From: DATJIG01 sp050260515
GTDB taxonomy: Bacteria > Pseudomonadota > Alphaproteobacteria > SMXQ01
Length of the DNA: 64,000 nt
Direction: 5' to 3'
Assembly (NCBI GenBank): GCA_050260515.1
Contig: JBLNCI010000033.1
Location: 1-64,000, forward strand
Part shown: positions 24,245-33,292 of the stretch, piece after piece
How positions within the stretch are numbered: the stretch's first letter is position 1
Layout of the letters: each line of letters starts with the position of its first letter
Position numbers and translations under genes: made by a program
Notes under the pieces: generated by a model
What the model was told of the DNA's origin: nothing
Databases searched by the model: none
Seen by the model: the letters and a program-made list of their open reading frames with translations, nothing else

Positions 24245-25283
24245 GCCGGGCGCGGGCCGGTCGCTGACCCGCGTTCCGCGACTCGCGTCGTCGCTCGACG
24301 CGAAGATCGCGATCGTCGCGATCACGTTCCTTGTATCCCTGGTGCTCGCCTTCGTCCTGCTGCGGCGGGGCGGCGCGGCTCCGGAGGCGCTGTGGACGCT
24401 GGCGATCTTCGCCGCCGCGGCCGCCATCGCACTCGTCGTCGTCGTCGGAATCCGCGGTGACGTCCTCCGGTTCGCGCGGCTTGCGCGCGCGATCCGCAGC
24501 GACGGGAGCGACGCGTCGATCGCCGGGGCGAATACCATTCCCGAACTCGCGCCGGCCGCCGACGAGTTCGACCGACTGGTCCGCACCGTGCGGCAATCGG
24601 CAAGCGAGCTCCGCGACGCGGCCGAGGAAAACGCGCACGCGTTCAAGACCCCGATCGCCGTCATCGCGCAGTCGCTCGAGCCGCTGCGCCGTTCGATCCC
24701 CGAGGACGACGCACGCGGACGACGGGCCCTGCAGTTGATCGAGCGCTCCGTCGATCGCCTCGATTCCCTGGTCGGCGCGGCGCGGCACATGGACGAGATA
24801 CTCGCCTCGCTCATCGACATGCCGCGCGAACGGGTCAACCTCTCGGCGCTCCTCAACCGCATGCTGCAGGCGTACCGCGATCGGATGGCGGAGCACGGGG
24901 TAACGCTGCGAATGGAACTCGCCCCTGGGATCGTCGTCGACGGCGGCGAGGAGAACCTCGAGGTCGTGGTCGAGAACCTGATCGAGAACGCCACGAGCTT
25001 CTCGCCGACCGGAGGCACCGTGACCGTCACGCTCTCGGCCGGCGACGGACTTGCCCGTCTCGCGGTCGGCGACGAGGGGCCGGGCATCGATCCGCGCAAT
25101 CTCGAGCGGATTTTCGACCGCTACTTCACCCATCGCCCGGGCAGGAACGACAGCGCGAGCCACTTCGGCATCGGGTTGTGGGTCGTACGGCGCAACGTCG
25201 ACGCCCTCGGCGGATCTGTGGTCGCGACCAATCGCGACGATCGTGGTCTCGACGTCACGATCACGCTCCCGCTCGCGTCGTAG
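24183..25283 (+). CDS. Membrane histidine kinase (ChvG-like, minimal sensor)
   Basis: 366 residues from ATG 24183 (a GTG at 24174 is possible). Two close membrane segments (about 42-62 and 70-92) leave a periplasmic loop of only around ten residues, so there is no extracytoplasmic sensor domain. Then HAMP-like helix, H-box (NAHAFKTPIAVIAQSLEP), N-box (VVENLIENATSF), G1 (VGDEGPGIDP) and G2 (FGIGLWVVRRNVD). It pairs with the overlapping response regulator. Signal perception may be inside the membrane or through another protein. Confidence 0.87.
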   Translation: MSDLTRSKTIRDSATAGASHEPGAGRSLTRVPRLASSLDAKIAIVAITFLVSLVLAFVLLRRGGAAPEALWTLAIFAAAAAIALVVVVGIRGDVLRFARLARAIRSDGSDASIAGANTIPELAPAADEFDRLVRTVRQSASELRDAAEENAHAFKTPIAVIAQSLEPLRRSIPEDDARGRRALQLIERSVDRLDSLVGAARHMDEILASLIDMPRERVNLSALLNRMLQAYRDRMAEHGVTLRMELAPGIVVDGGEENLEVVVENLIENATSFSPTGGTVTVTLSAGDGLARLAVGDEGPGIDPRNLERIFDRYFTHRPGRNDSASHFGIGLWVVRRNVDALGGSVVATNRDDRGLDVTITLPLAS

Positions 25284-25437
25284 CGCACGCGCGGTTTCCT
25301 TTCGATTTTGAGACGCGCTGCGGCAAGTCGCCACGAAATTGCCGCATCGATGCCGCCCTGTCTTCACGATTCCCCGCACATGATTCGCACAACTACTTAG
25401 GGGTCGAGCCCCCGGGTAAAAGTGGAGGCACGGGGGC

Positions 25438-25911
25438 ATGTGGAATCCGTCCGACGTCGATAATGCGCCGCCTCAGCCGCTCCGTTTGTCGGCCGGAAGC
25501 GGCGAAGGATTCATGTCGGACCTCGAGGCCGCGTGCCGGCTGCTCGGCAGCATGCATCTTCGTTGCTCGCTGTTCATGGTCCGGCCGGCCGGCGTGTCGG
25601 TGCGCGCGGCGGTGAGCCGGCTCGTGCCGCGCCTCGAGGCCTTCGGCCCCGTCGGCATCCTCGCCAACGGCGATATCGGCTTCCTTCACCTGGACCGCTG
25701 CCTGATTCAGGAGCGCGGCGACGACATGATCGCCGCCCAGGTGGGCCGCCACATCGTCGAGGCGCTCGCCCCAGGAACACCCGAGCGGATCCAGACGTTG
25801 CATTACTGGACCGATGAGCTGGTCGAGCCCGCCGACCTGATGCGCCGCCTCGAGGACGGAATGTCCCGGGCGGGAGCGCGGACCAACAGGTGGGCAGTGG
25901 TGAGATCGTGA
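25438..25911 (+). CDS. Unknown cytosolic protein downstream of kinase
   Basis: 157 residues, no signal or membrane segment. GGAGG precedes the ATG by about 8 nt. The stretch LEAFGPVGILANGDIGFLHLDR and a later HYWTDELVEPADLMRRLEDGM are faintly reminiscent of a degenerate nucleotide-cyclase or heme-NO-type fold, but no domain can be named. It lies 155 nt after the kinase gene and may be co-regulated. Confidence 0.55.
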   Translation: MWNPSDVDNAPPQPLRLSAGSGEGFMSDLEAACRLLGSMHLRCSLFMVRPAGVSVRAAVSRLVPRLEAFGPVGILANGDIGFLHLDRCLIQERGDDMIAAQVGRHIVEALAPGTPERIQTLHYWTDELVEPADLMRRLEDGMSRAGARTNRWAVVRS

Positions 25912-26044
25912 TGCACGAGATTGGCGGCCGAGGCGTGTGTGTCGGTCGTCCCGGTTGTTTGTCAGTGGTGAAGCGTACTCGCGTCGGACGGAGCTCCCGT
26001 CCGGCGGAGCAGTCACAAGATAAAAGACGAGAGAGGAGTTACTC

Positions 26045-26293
26045 ATGACTACGACGAAAAAGAACCTCGCCGGAGCCTGCGCTCTGCTCATGCTCGCGAC
26101 GACGGCCAGCGGATGCTCGAACCTCAATCAGCAGCAGGAGCGCGCATTGAGCGGCGGCGCCATCGGTGCCGGCGCGGGCGCCCTGATCGGCGCAGTTTCG
26201 GGCAGTTGGGTTGTCGGCGCGATCGTCGGTGGTGCGGCTGGCGCGGCCGTCGGCGCCTTTACCACACCGAGCCAGGTGCACGTCGGGCGCTAG
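26045..26293 (+). CDS. Glycine-zipper lipoprotein
   Basis: 82 residues. A signal peptide ends in the lipobox TASGC (Cys at residue 24), followed by NLNQQQERALSGGAIGAGAG and a Gly/Ala-rich zipper with repeated GxxxG motifs (GALIGAVSGSWVVGAIVGGAAGAAVG). Such proteins (YMGG/OmpA-like glycine-zipper family) associate with the envelope. AGAGAGGAG provides the ribosome-binding site. A strong terminator follows 54 nt after its stop. Confidence 0.85.
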   Translation: MTTTKKNLAGACALLMLATTASGCSNLNQQQERALSGGAIGAGAGALIGAVSGSWVVGAIVGGAAGAAVGAFTTPSQVHVGR

Positions 26294-26346
26294 CCCCCCG
26301 ACACGCACTTGGGAACGCCGGCCCTCTCCACCCCCGGCGTTCTCTT

Positions 26347-26380
26347 GGGCCGGATGGCTTCGCCGTCCGGCCCATTCTTT
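26347..26380 (+). terminator. Rho-independent terminator
   Basis: GGGCCGGA and TCCGGCCC arms (extended by TGGC/GCCG) with a short TTC loop, followed by ATTCTTTTG. It is positioned to terminate the glycine-zipper lipoprotein transcript. Confidence 0.85.
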
Positions 26381-26514
26381 TGTCCGACACTCTTGGCCGG
26401 CGCCTAGTGCCCTTCGGCCCGGCGCAGAATTGTCTTTCTGCGGGCCCGCCGGCCGCCTTATGTTCCGGTCGGCCGTTCCGGCGGCCATCCGCCAACGATC
26501 AGCCGATCCCAGCC

Positions 26515-27507
26515 ATGTCAGGACCAACGACCGCAGGCCGCGCTCCGCTCGCGTCCGTCGGCGTCCGCGCGTGGATCGTGACCAACGGCGCCGCCGGTTT
26601 CGAGGCCCAGGCGCTCGGCGTGGCGGAAGCGCTCGGGGTCACGGCGGAGATCAAGCGGGTGTCGCCGCCGGCGCCATGGCGATGGATCGCTCCGTGGGGG
26701 CCGGCCGCACCCGATCCGCAGATCGCGCCGCCATGGCCGGATCTCGTGATCGCCTCGGGGCGGCAGTCGATTCCCTACGCCCGCAAGATCCGCCGAGACT
26801 CGAAAGGCAAGAGCTTCGTCGCGATTCTTCAGAATCCCGCGGTCGCGCCGTCGCACTTCGACTTTGTCTGGGCGCCCGCGCACGACCGGCTCAACGGTCG
26901 CAACGTGCTGTCGACGCTGACCTCCCCCCATCGCCTGACGCCGGAGCGCCTCGCCACCGAGGCGGCGAGGCTGGCGCCCTCGATCGCGCTTCTGCCGCGG
27001 CCGCGGATCGCCGTGCTGCTGGGCGGCACCAACGCGGTGTATCGTCTCGACGAGAGCGCGGCCGCAACGATCGCCGACCTGCTCGCCGCACTGCTCGATG
27101 CGGGCGCCGGTCTGATGATCACACCGTCGCGCCGCACCGGATCGGCGCAGGAGTCGATCATCCGTGACCGCGTCGCCGGGCGGGCAGCGGTGATGTGGGA
27201 CGGCTGCGGCGACAATCCGTACTTCGGCTATCTCGGCAGCGCCGATGCGGTCGTGGTGACGTGCGACTCCGTGAACATGGTGGGCGAGGCGGCTTCGACC
27301 GGTAAGCCGGTGTACGTCATCGAGCTCGACGGCGGATCGCCCAAGTTCCGTCGCTTTCTCGATGGCATGTATGCCGCCGGCGCGGCCCGCAAGTTCGCTG
27401 GTCGCCTTGAAAACTGGCAACCCGTACCCTTAAATGCAACGGATGAGATCGCCGCGGCGATCGCCGACGCCTTCCGCGCGCACCGGGCCGGCGGGGCGCG
27501 GTCCTGA
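26515..27507 (+). CDS. ELM1/GtrOC1-family (DUF1022) protein
   Basis: 330 residues from the ATG at 26515. The C-terminal half contains glycosyltransferase-like features: IAVLLGGTNAVYRLD, MITPSRRTGS, and CDSVNMVGEAASTGKPVYVIEL. Family members include plant ELM1, which acts in mitochondrial fission, and bacterial GT-B-like proteins possibly involved in surface glycans. No membrane anchor is evident. A 2OG-Fe(II) oxygenase gene starts 23 nt after its end, suggesting one operon. Confidence 0.8.
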   Translation: MSGPTTAGRAPLASVGVRAWIVTNGAAGFEAQALGVAEALGVTAEIKRVSPPAPWRWIAPWGPAAPDPQIAPPWPDLVIASGRQSIPYARKIRRDSKGKSFVAILQNPAVAPSHFDFVWAPAHDRLNGRNVLSTLTSPHRLTPERLATEAARLAPSIALLPRPRIAVLLGGTNAVYRLDESAAATIADLLAALLDAGAGLMITPSRRTGSAQESIIRDRVAGRAAVMWDGCGDNPYFGYLGSADAVVVTCDSVNMVGEAASTGKPVYVIELDGGSPKFRRFLDGMYAAGAARKFAGRLENWQPVPLNATDEIAAAIADAFRAHRAGGARS

Positions 27508-27529
27508 GCTTCACAACCCCGTGAGTCCG

Positions 27530-28159
27530 ATGAGCCTTCTCGATCTCGATGCCCTCCGCGCGACGCCGCTGAAGACGGACCCCTACGAGTATCTCGTGGT
27601 GCCGAATTTCGTGCCGGCGCCCGCGCTCGCGAAGGTGATCGCCGACTTCCCGAAGGTCGAGACCACGGGATCGCTGCCGCTGAGCGAACTCAATCTCCGC
27701 GGTGACTTCGCGGCGCTGATCGACGAGATGAACGGCCCTGGGTTCCGCACCGCCATCGAAAGCAAGTTCGGTATCGACCTCTCCGGCCGTCCGACGATGT
27801 TCACCGTGCGTGGACGGTGCCACCGCGCCGACGGCAAGATCCACACCGACACCGACACCAAGATCATCACCGTGCTGCTGTACCTCAACCAGGCGTGGGA
27901 AGCCGACGGTGGGCGGCTCCGCATCCTGCGCGCGCCGACCCTCGACGCCGCCGCCGAGGAGGTGTCGCCCGTCGGCGGCACGCTGCTGGTGTTCAAGCGC
28001 TCCGAGCGGTCGTGGCACGGCCATCAGCCCTTCGAGGGTCCACGGCGCGCGATCCAGATGAACTGGGTGACCGACGCAAGCGTCGTCGCCTACGAGCAGC
28101 GCCGTCATCGCGTCAGCGCCTTCTTCAAGCGCCTCAACCCGTTCCGGGGCGCGGCGTAG
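27530..28159 (+). CDS. 2-oxoglutarate/Fe(II)-dependent oxygenase
   Basis: 209 residues. The facial triad is visible as H105-x-D107 (KIHTDTDTKI) and H163 or H165 (SWHGHQPF) with R172/R173 as a candidate co-substrate binder. The double-stranded beta-helix core runs from about residues 85 to 185. It resembles prolyl/aspartyl-hydroxylase-like small oxygenases, but the substrate is unknown. It is tightly linked to the ELM1-like gene and ends before a bidirectional terminator. Confidence 0.82.
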   Translation: MSLLDLDALRATPLKTDPYEYLVVPNFVPAPALAKVIADFPKVETTGSLPLSELNLRGDFAALIDEMNGPGFRTAIESKFGIDLSGRPTMFTVRGRCHRADGKIHTDTDTKIITVLLYLNQAWEADGGRLRILRAPTLDAAAEEVSPVGGTLLVFKRSERSWHGHQPFEGPRRAIQMNWVTDASVVAYEQRRHRVSAFFKRLNPFRGAA

Positions 28160-28180
28160 CCGCGCGCACGAGCCGAAACG

Positions 28181-28213
28181 AAAAGGGCGACGCTGAACGC
28201 GTCGCCCTTTTTG
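28181..28213. terminator. Bidirectional terminator
   Basis: Perfect 13-bp stem (AAAAGGGCGACGC with GCGTCGCCCTTTT) and a 5-nt loop, with A-run before and T-run after. It lies between the convergent oxygenase (+) and Bug (-) genes and serves both. Confidence 0.92.
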
Positions 28214-28230
28214 CTGCTCGTCCGCGGCCG

Positions 28231-29259
28231 CTATTTCTTGCGGCCTTCCTCGGCGATGGCGCGGGCGCGCGCCGTCACCTCGGGCGAGCTCGCGTAGACG
28301 CGCTTCATGAGTGTCGCGATCGCCTCGCCGGTCATCGGCTCGACCTCGAGGTTCTGCCGCTGGGCCTCGGCGATGAACGCCGGGTCGGTCATCGTCTTGT
28401 CGAACGCCTGGCGCAAGGCCGCAACGCGCTCCTGCGGCACGTCGGGCGGCGCCGCGAACGGCCACGCCATCGGCAGCCGCGACAGGAACAGCTCCAGGAG
28501 CTGCCGGTCGTCGTTGCTCTTCACGAGGTCCATCACCAGCGGCACGTCCGGTAGATCCTTGTGCTTCTCGAGCGCGAGCTGGAGCAGGACGTTGATCTTC
28601 TTCTCCTTGATCCAGCTATCCTTGCTCGCCTTGATGTAGCCCCACGAGAGTCCCGCCTGGCCGTCCGCTTCGCCGCGCTCGACCGCGAGCAGCGTCTCGG
28701 CGGCCCCGGGGTAGCCGGTGATGAGCTTGAACTTCGTCTTGAAGATGTTGTTCAGCACCAGCGGGAACGTCTGGGTGTCGGCCCCGGAGCCGGTCGTCGA
28801 CACCACCATCTGACGGTCGATCGTGTCCTGGAAGGTCGTGAACGGCTTCGTTGCCCACGCGAAGACGACGTTGGTTTCCTTGCTCGGGCTGCCGATCCAG
28901 TTGAGCTTGGATGGATCGAAGTGCGCCTGATCGTCGCCGAGCAGCGGCTCGACCGCGACGCCCCGCGAGAACACCGCGAGCTGCGAGCCGTCCTTCGGCG
29001 CGAGGTTGTAGAGATAGTTGATCGACTTGAGGCTGCCGGCGCCCGGCATGTTCTGGATGATGACTGTCGGCGTGCCGGGGATGTACTTGTTGATGTAACG
29101 GCCGACGGTGCGGGCGGCAAGGTCGTAGCCGCCGCCTGCGGTGAACCCGACCGAGATGGTGATCGGGTGCGACTTGTAGAACTCCTCGACGCTCTGCGCC
29201 TGCGCCGTGCCTGCGGTGGCGAGAGCGGCGGCAATGAAGCAGGCGTGGACGATCTTCAT
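28231..29259 (-). CDS. TTT-type solute receptor (Bug family)
   Basis: 342 residues: signal peptide (ending GTAQAQS), then the Bug fold with ITISVGFTAGGGYDLAART, IPGTPTVIIQNMPGAGSLK and the distal LPDVPLVMDLVK. Bug receptors bind carboxylates in the periplasm and feed tripartite tricarboxylate transporters (TctAB). No TctA/TctB is present here. It is 33 nt downstream of a second Bug gene on the same strand, so they form an operon reading away from the UbiD gene at 30458. Confidence 0.88.
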   Translation of the reverse strand: MKIVHACFIAAALATAGTAQAQSVEEFYKSHPITISVGFTAGGGYDLAARTVGRYINKYIPGTPTVIIQNMPGAGSLKSINYLYNLAPKDGSQLAVFSRGVAVEPLLGDDQAHFDPSKLNWIGSPSKETNVVFAWATKPFTTFQDTIDRQMVVSTTGSGADTQTFPLVLNNIFKTKFKLITGYPGAAETLLAVERGEADGQAGLSWGYIKASKDSWIKEKKINVLLQLALEKHKDLPDVPLVMDLVKSNDDRQLLELFLSRLPMAWPFAAPPDVPQERVAALRQAFDKTMTDPAFIAEAQRQNLEVEPMTGEAIATLMKRVYASSPEVTARARAIAEEGRKK

Positions 29260-29292
29260 TCTTCTTCTCCGGAGTGCTGATATGTGGCGCGC

Positions 29293-30327
29293 TTACTGCA
29301 TCGCCTTGACGACCTGCGCGACCACGTCCTTCGGTGTCGCGTAGATCTTCGTCACTGCCGCCTCCACCTGCTCGCCGGTCATCGGGCCTTCCACCTCGAT
29401 GCCGCGCTGCTTGGCCTCGGCGAGGAACGCCGGATCGGCGATCATCTTCGCGAAGGCCGCGCGCAGGGTGGCCTTCTGCGCGTCGGGGATGCCCGGGGGC
29501 GCGGCGATCGGCCGGCCCATCTCGGACGGCAGGAACGTGAACTCGAGCGCCTGACGCTGGGCGTCGGTCTTGGCGAAATCCATTGCCGTCGGCACATCGG
29601 GCAGTCCCGCCTGGCGGCTGACCGACGCCTGGAGGATCACCCGCGCCTTGCCGCTCGGGATCCAATCGGGCACCGTCGCATAGATCGAGTCCAGCGCCGA
29701 GAAGCGTCCGTCCGCCTCCTTGCGCTCGATCGCGATGTACGTCTCCTTGCTGCCCTGGTAGCCGGTGATGAGCTTGAACTTGGTGCCGAGCACCGCGTTC
29801 AGGACCTTGGGGTAGATGTCGGTCGTCGATGCGGCGCCGGTGCCGGCCACCACCATCTGCTTGTCGAAGAGGTCCTGCGCGGACTTAATCGGCGTCTCGT
29901 GCCACGCGATCAGCACCGAGCTCGTCACTCCGAGGCTGCCGATCCAGTTGATCTTAGTCGCGTCGAACTGGATGCTCTTGTTGTCCGGCGAGAGCAGGGG
30001 CTGGACGACGACCGGGCCGATGTAGGCCATCTGCGTGCCGTCCTTCGGCGCGAGATTGTAGATGGAATTGGCAACCACAATGCCGCCGCCACCGGGCACG
30101 TCGCGGACGACGAACGACGGGTTCCCGGGGATGTACTTGCCGAGGTGCGTCGACATGACCCGGGAGATCGTGTCGAAGCCGCCGCCGGCGGTGCCGCCGA
30201 CCAGGATCGTGATCGTCTTACCTTTGTAGAAGTCGTCGGCGGAGGCCGCGGCCGAGGCGAGCGCCAGCGCCGGGAGCGCGCCGGCCAGCACTCTCAGCAT
30301 CGATCCCAGTCTGATTCGCGATGTCAT
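29293..30327 (-). CDS. TTT-type solute receptor (Bug family)
   Basis: 344 residues from ATG 30327. Signal peptide ends near AAASADDFYKG; then ITILVGGTAGGGFDTISRV, YIPGNPSFVVRDVPGGGG and LPDVPTAMDFAK mark a Bug protein. It is divergent from the UbiD-like gene at 30458 (130-bp promoter region), suggesting shared regulation with aromatic catabolism. The ligand is likely an aromatic or aliphatic carboxylate. Confidence 0.87.
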   Translation of the reverse strand: MTSRIRLGSMLRVLAGALPALALASAAASADDFYKGKTITILVGGTAGGGFDTISRVMSTHLGKYIPGNPSFVVRDVPGGGGIVVANSIYNLAPKDGTQMAYIGPVVVQPLLSPDNKSIQFDATKINWIGSLGVTSSVLIAWHETPIKSAQDLFDKQMVVAGTGAASTTDIYPKVLNAVLGTKFKLITGYQGSKETYIAIERKEADGRFSALDSIYATVPDWIPSGKARVILQASVSRQAGLPDVPTAMDFAKTDAQRQALEFTFLPSEMGRPIAAPPGIPDAQKATLRAAFAKMIADPAFLAEAKQRGIEVEGPMTGEQVEAAVTKIYATPKDVVAQVVKAMQ

Positions 30328-30457
30328 CGTGTCCCTGTCCTTCCACGGGCGCGCGCCGCATGGTTGTTTTGCCGCCAGTGTAGAGGCGGACACCGTCGGG
30401 CGGCAACGCTGGACAGGCCGGCGGAGCCGGGATACCACAACCGTCAGGAGATGGTTG

Positions 30458-31945
30458 ATGGCGAGTGACAAGGCTGTCGCGAACACCCCGCCGGGCGCGT
30501 GGGTCGACTACGACCGGGTGCACGAGGACCTGCGCGAGTTCCTCGACCGCGCCGATCGGCTCGGCGAGGTCAAGAAGGTCTCGGGCGCCAACTGGGAGCT
30601 CGAGATGGCGGGCATCTCCGAGATGTTCGGCAACGAGCGTCCGGAGAATCCGCCGGCGCTGCTGTTCGACGACGTCCCCGGATATCCCAAAGGCTATCGC
30701 GTCGTCTGGGGCGCGGGGAACAGCCGCCAGCGCTGCGCGCTGACCTTCGGATTCTCCGAGCCGAAGCACACGATGGATCTGGTGCAGTCCTATCGCGACC
30801 GCATGCATTCCGGGTTCAAGCACATCCCGCCGGTGACGGTGAAAACCGGTCCGGTGCTGGAGAACGTCGACCGCGACGACAAGGTCGATCTCCTGAAGTT
30901 TCCGACGCCGCGAGTCCACGAGATCGACGGCGGCCGCTACATCGGCACCCACGACCTCGTCATCATGAAGGACCCCGACACCGGCTGGGTCAATGTCGGC
31001 ACGTACCGCGTCCAGGTCTACGACCGGAACACCGTCGGGCTGTGGATCTCGCCGGGCAAGCACGGCCGGCTCATCCGCGAGAAGTACTTCGCCAAGGGAA
31101 AGCCGTGTCCGGTCGCGATCAGCGTTGGCACGGATCCGTTGCTGTTCATCACCGCCGGCAACGAGATCGACTACGGGGTCGACGAGTACGCCTACGCGGG
31201 CGGCCACCGCGGCCGTCCGTTCGAGGTGGTCGAGAGCGAGCTCCATGGCCTGCCGATCCCGGCGCGCGACGAAATCGTGCTCGAGGGCGAGATCATGCCC
31301 GAGGACGTGCGCACCGAAGGGCCGTTCGGCGAGTTCACCGGCTACTACGCCAGCGGCGAGCAGAGCCAGCCCGCGGTCCGCATCCGCCGCGTCTATCACC
31401 GGACGAACCCGATCCTGACGACGGCGCGCCCGGGCCGTCCGCCCCACGACTTCATCTACGCGAAAAGCGTGAGCAAGGCGGCGACGATCTGGGACGAGAT
31501 GGAGAAGGCGGGGCTGCCCGGCATCCGCGGCGTGTGGTCCCACGAGGCGGGCGGCGCCCGCATGTTCAACATCGTCTCGATCAAGCAGATGTATCCCGGC
31601 CACGCTCGTCAGGCCGGGCATCTCGCGTTCAGTTGCCATGCCGGCAACTATCTCGGCCGCTGGGTGATCGTCGTCGACGACGACATCGATCCGACCAACA
31701 TCTTCGACGTGATCTGGGCGATGTCGACCCGCTGCGATCCCGCGGTCGACATCGACATCGTCGGCAAGGCGTGGAGCGGGCCGCTCGACCCGATGCTGTC
31801 GAAAGGCCAGGTCGAGAACACCCGCGCCATCATCGACGCGTGCCGCCCGTGGTCGCGCAAGGATTCGTTCCCGCCGATCGCCGCGGCGAGCGAGAAGGTG
31901 ATGCACGACACCTACGCCAAGTGGCGGCATCTGCTGACCGAATAG
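30458..31945 (+). CDS. UbiD-family decarboxylase (prFMN-dependent)
   Basis: 495 residues. It contains DDVPGYPKGYRVVWGAGNSR in the N-domain, the metal/phosphate-binding KDPDTGWVNVGTYR region and the active-site signature EGPFGEFTGYY, the Glu-containing loop of UbiD enzymes. They decarboxylate (or carboxylate) aromatic or alpha,beta-unsaturated acids with prenylated FMN. CAGGAG lies 8 nt before the ATG at 30458. No UbiX (prFMN synthase) is in the window, so it must be supplied elsewhere. A second UbiD paralogue is at 43806. Confidence 0.9.
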   Translation: MASDKAVANTPPGAWVDYDRVHEDLREFLDRADRLGEVKKVSGANWELEMAGISEMFGNERPENPPALLFDDVPGYPKGYRVVWGAGNSRQRCALTFGFSEPKHTMDLVQSYRDRMHSGFKHIPPVTVKTGPVLENVDRDDKVDLLKFPTPRVHEIDGGRYIGTHDLVIMKDPDTGWVNVGTYRVQVYDRNTVGLWISPGKHGRLIREKYFAKGKPCPVAISVGTDPLLFITAGNEIDYGVDEYAYAGGHRGRPFEVVESELHGLPIPARDEIVLEGEIMPEDVRTEGPFGEFTGYYASGEQSQPAVRIRRVYHRTNPILTTARPGRPPHDFIYAKSVSKAATIWDEMEKAGLPGIRGVWSHEAGGARMFNIVSIKQMYPGHARQAGHLAFSCHAGNYLGRWVIVVDDDIDPTNIFDVIWAMSTRCDPAVDIDIVGKAWSGPLDPMLSKGQVENTRAIIDACRPWSRKDSFPPIAAASEKVMHDTYAKWRHLLTE

Positions 31946-31964
31946 TCGAGGGCGCGATCACACC

Positions 31965-33215
31965 ATGAGTGCAGCTCCGGAAGTCGCGATCGTCGGCGGC
32001 GGCATCGCCGGGCTCACGCTGGCCATGAACCTTCATGCGCGCGGCATCCCGTGCACGGTGTACGAGCGGGTGCCGGAGGTGAAGGAGCTCGGCGTCGGCA
32101 TCACGCTTTTGCCGCACGCGATGACCGAGTTCAGCGCGCTCGGCCTGCGTCCGGCGCTGGAAGCGGTCGGCATCGAGAACCGCGAGAGCAAGTTCTTCAA
32201 CCGTTTCGGCCAGCTCATCTACACGGAGCCGCGCGGCCGCTTCGCGGGCTACGAGGTGCCGGAGCTCGGCATTCATCGCGGCAAGCTGCATCTGGTGCTC
32301 TACAGGGCGGCGCTCGAACGTCTCGGCCGGGATCGCGTGCTCACCGACCGAAGCTGCGTCGGCGTCGAGCAGCAGGGCGGCAAGGTCCTCGTCCGTTTCG
32401 TCGAGACCTCGACCGGCAAGTCCCTGCCGCCGATCACCGCCGATGCCGTCATTGCCTGCGACGGCATCAACTCGGCCGTGCGCAAGCAGTTCTATCCCGA
32501 CGAGGACGTGGCCTTCGGCGGCATCAACACCTGGCGCGGGGTGACCCGCTGCAAGCCGATCTTCGACGGTCGCACCTACATCCGCGTCGGATCGATCAAG
32601 ACCGGCAAGATGGTGATCTACCCGATCGTCGACAACGTGGACGGCGAGGGGCGCCAGCTCATCAACTGGATCGCCGAGGTCGAAGGGATCCGTCCCGGCC
32701 GCAACGACTGGAACAGGCCGGGCAAGCTCGATGACTTCTTCCACGTCTACGAGAGCTGGACCTTCGACTGGCTGAACGTCGCCCAGATGGTGAAGGACGC
32801 CGAGTTCATCCTCGAATATCCCATGGTCGACCGCGATCCGGTCGACCGTTGGACGTTCGGGCGCGTCACCCTCGCCGGCGACGCCGCGCATCCGATGTAC
32901 CCGCGCGGTTCCAACGGCGCGGCGCAGGCCACGATCGATGCCCGCGCGCTAGCCGACCTGCTGGCCCGGATGCCGGGAGATCCCGAGGGGGCGCTGAAGG
33001 CCTACGAGGCCCAGCGGCTGCCGGCCGCGTACCGCGTGGTGAAGACCAACCGCGAGAGCCCGCCCGACGTCATCATCATGAAGGTCGAGGAACTGGTCGG
33101 CGACCGGCCGTTCGACGACCTCGACCGCTACATCAGCCAGGCCGAGCTCAAGGCGCTGTCGGACCGCTACAAGGGTATCGCCGGCTTCGCGCTCGAGGAC
33201 CTCAAGGCCCGTTAA
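31965..33215 (+). CDS. FAD-dependent aromatic hydroxylase (class A)
   Basis: 416 residues. FAD-binding GGGIAGLTLAMNLHARG is at the N-terminus, the DG motif in VIACDGINSAVRK, and the GD motif in VTLAGDAAHPMYPRGSNGA. It belongs to the single-component NAD(P)H-dependent aromatic hydroxylases (salicylate/3-hydroxybenzoate hydroxylase-like). It lies 19 nt after the UbiD gene and is probably co-transcribed, suggesting hydroxylation of an aromatic acid destined for gentisate or catechol-type cleavage. The exact substrate is unknown. Confidence 0.85.
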   Translation: MSAAPEVAIVGGGIAGLTLAMNLHARGIPCTVYERVPEVKELGVGITLLPHAMTEFSALGLRPALEAVGIENRESKFFNRFGQLIYTEPRGRFAGYEVPELGIHRGKLHLVLYRAALERLGRDRVLTDRSCVGVEQQGGKVLVRFVETSTGKSLPPITADAVIACDGINSAVRKQFYPDEDVAFGGINTWRGVTRCKPIFDGRTYIRVGSIKTGKMVIYPIVDNVDGEGRQLINWIAEVEGIRPGRNDWNRPGKLDDFFHVYESWTFDWLNVAQMVKDAEFILEYPMVDRDPVDRWTFGRVTLAGDAAHPMYPRGSNGAAQATIDARALADLLARMPGDPEGALKAYEAQRLPAAYRVVKTNRESPPDVIIMKVEELVGDRPFDDLDRYISQAELKALSDRYKGIAGFALEDLKAR

Positions 33216-33241
33216 CCGGCACCGGTGGTGCTCCCGGGGGG

Positions 33242-33265
33242 CGATATATCCGCCCGGATATTTCG
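33242..33265 (+). promoter_or_regulatory. ModE-type operator upstream of modB
   Basis: CG-A-TATAT, 8 nt, ATATT-T-CG: spacing and half-sites fit the ModE consensus (CGnTATATA-N6-TATATAnCG). It sits in a larger palindrome with 12-bp arms (GCGATATATCCG, 33241-33252, and CGGATATTTCGC, 33255-33266; one mismatch) and ends 27 nt before the modB start. Molybdate-dependent repression of modBC is implied; no modE gene is in the window. Confidence 0.8.
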
Positions 33266-33292
33266 CTGCTATCATCGGCGCGGAGCCGCCGC

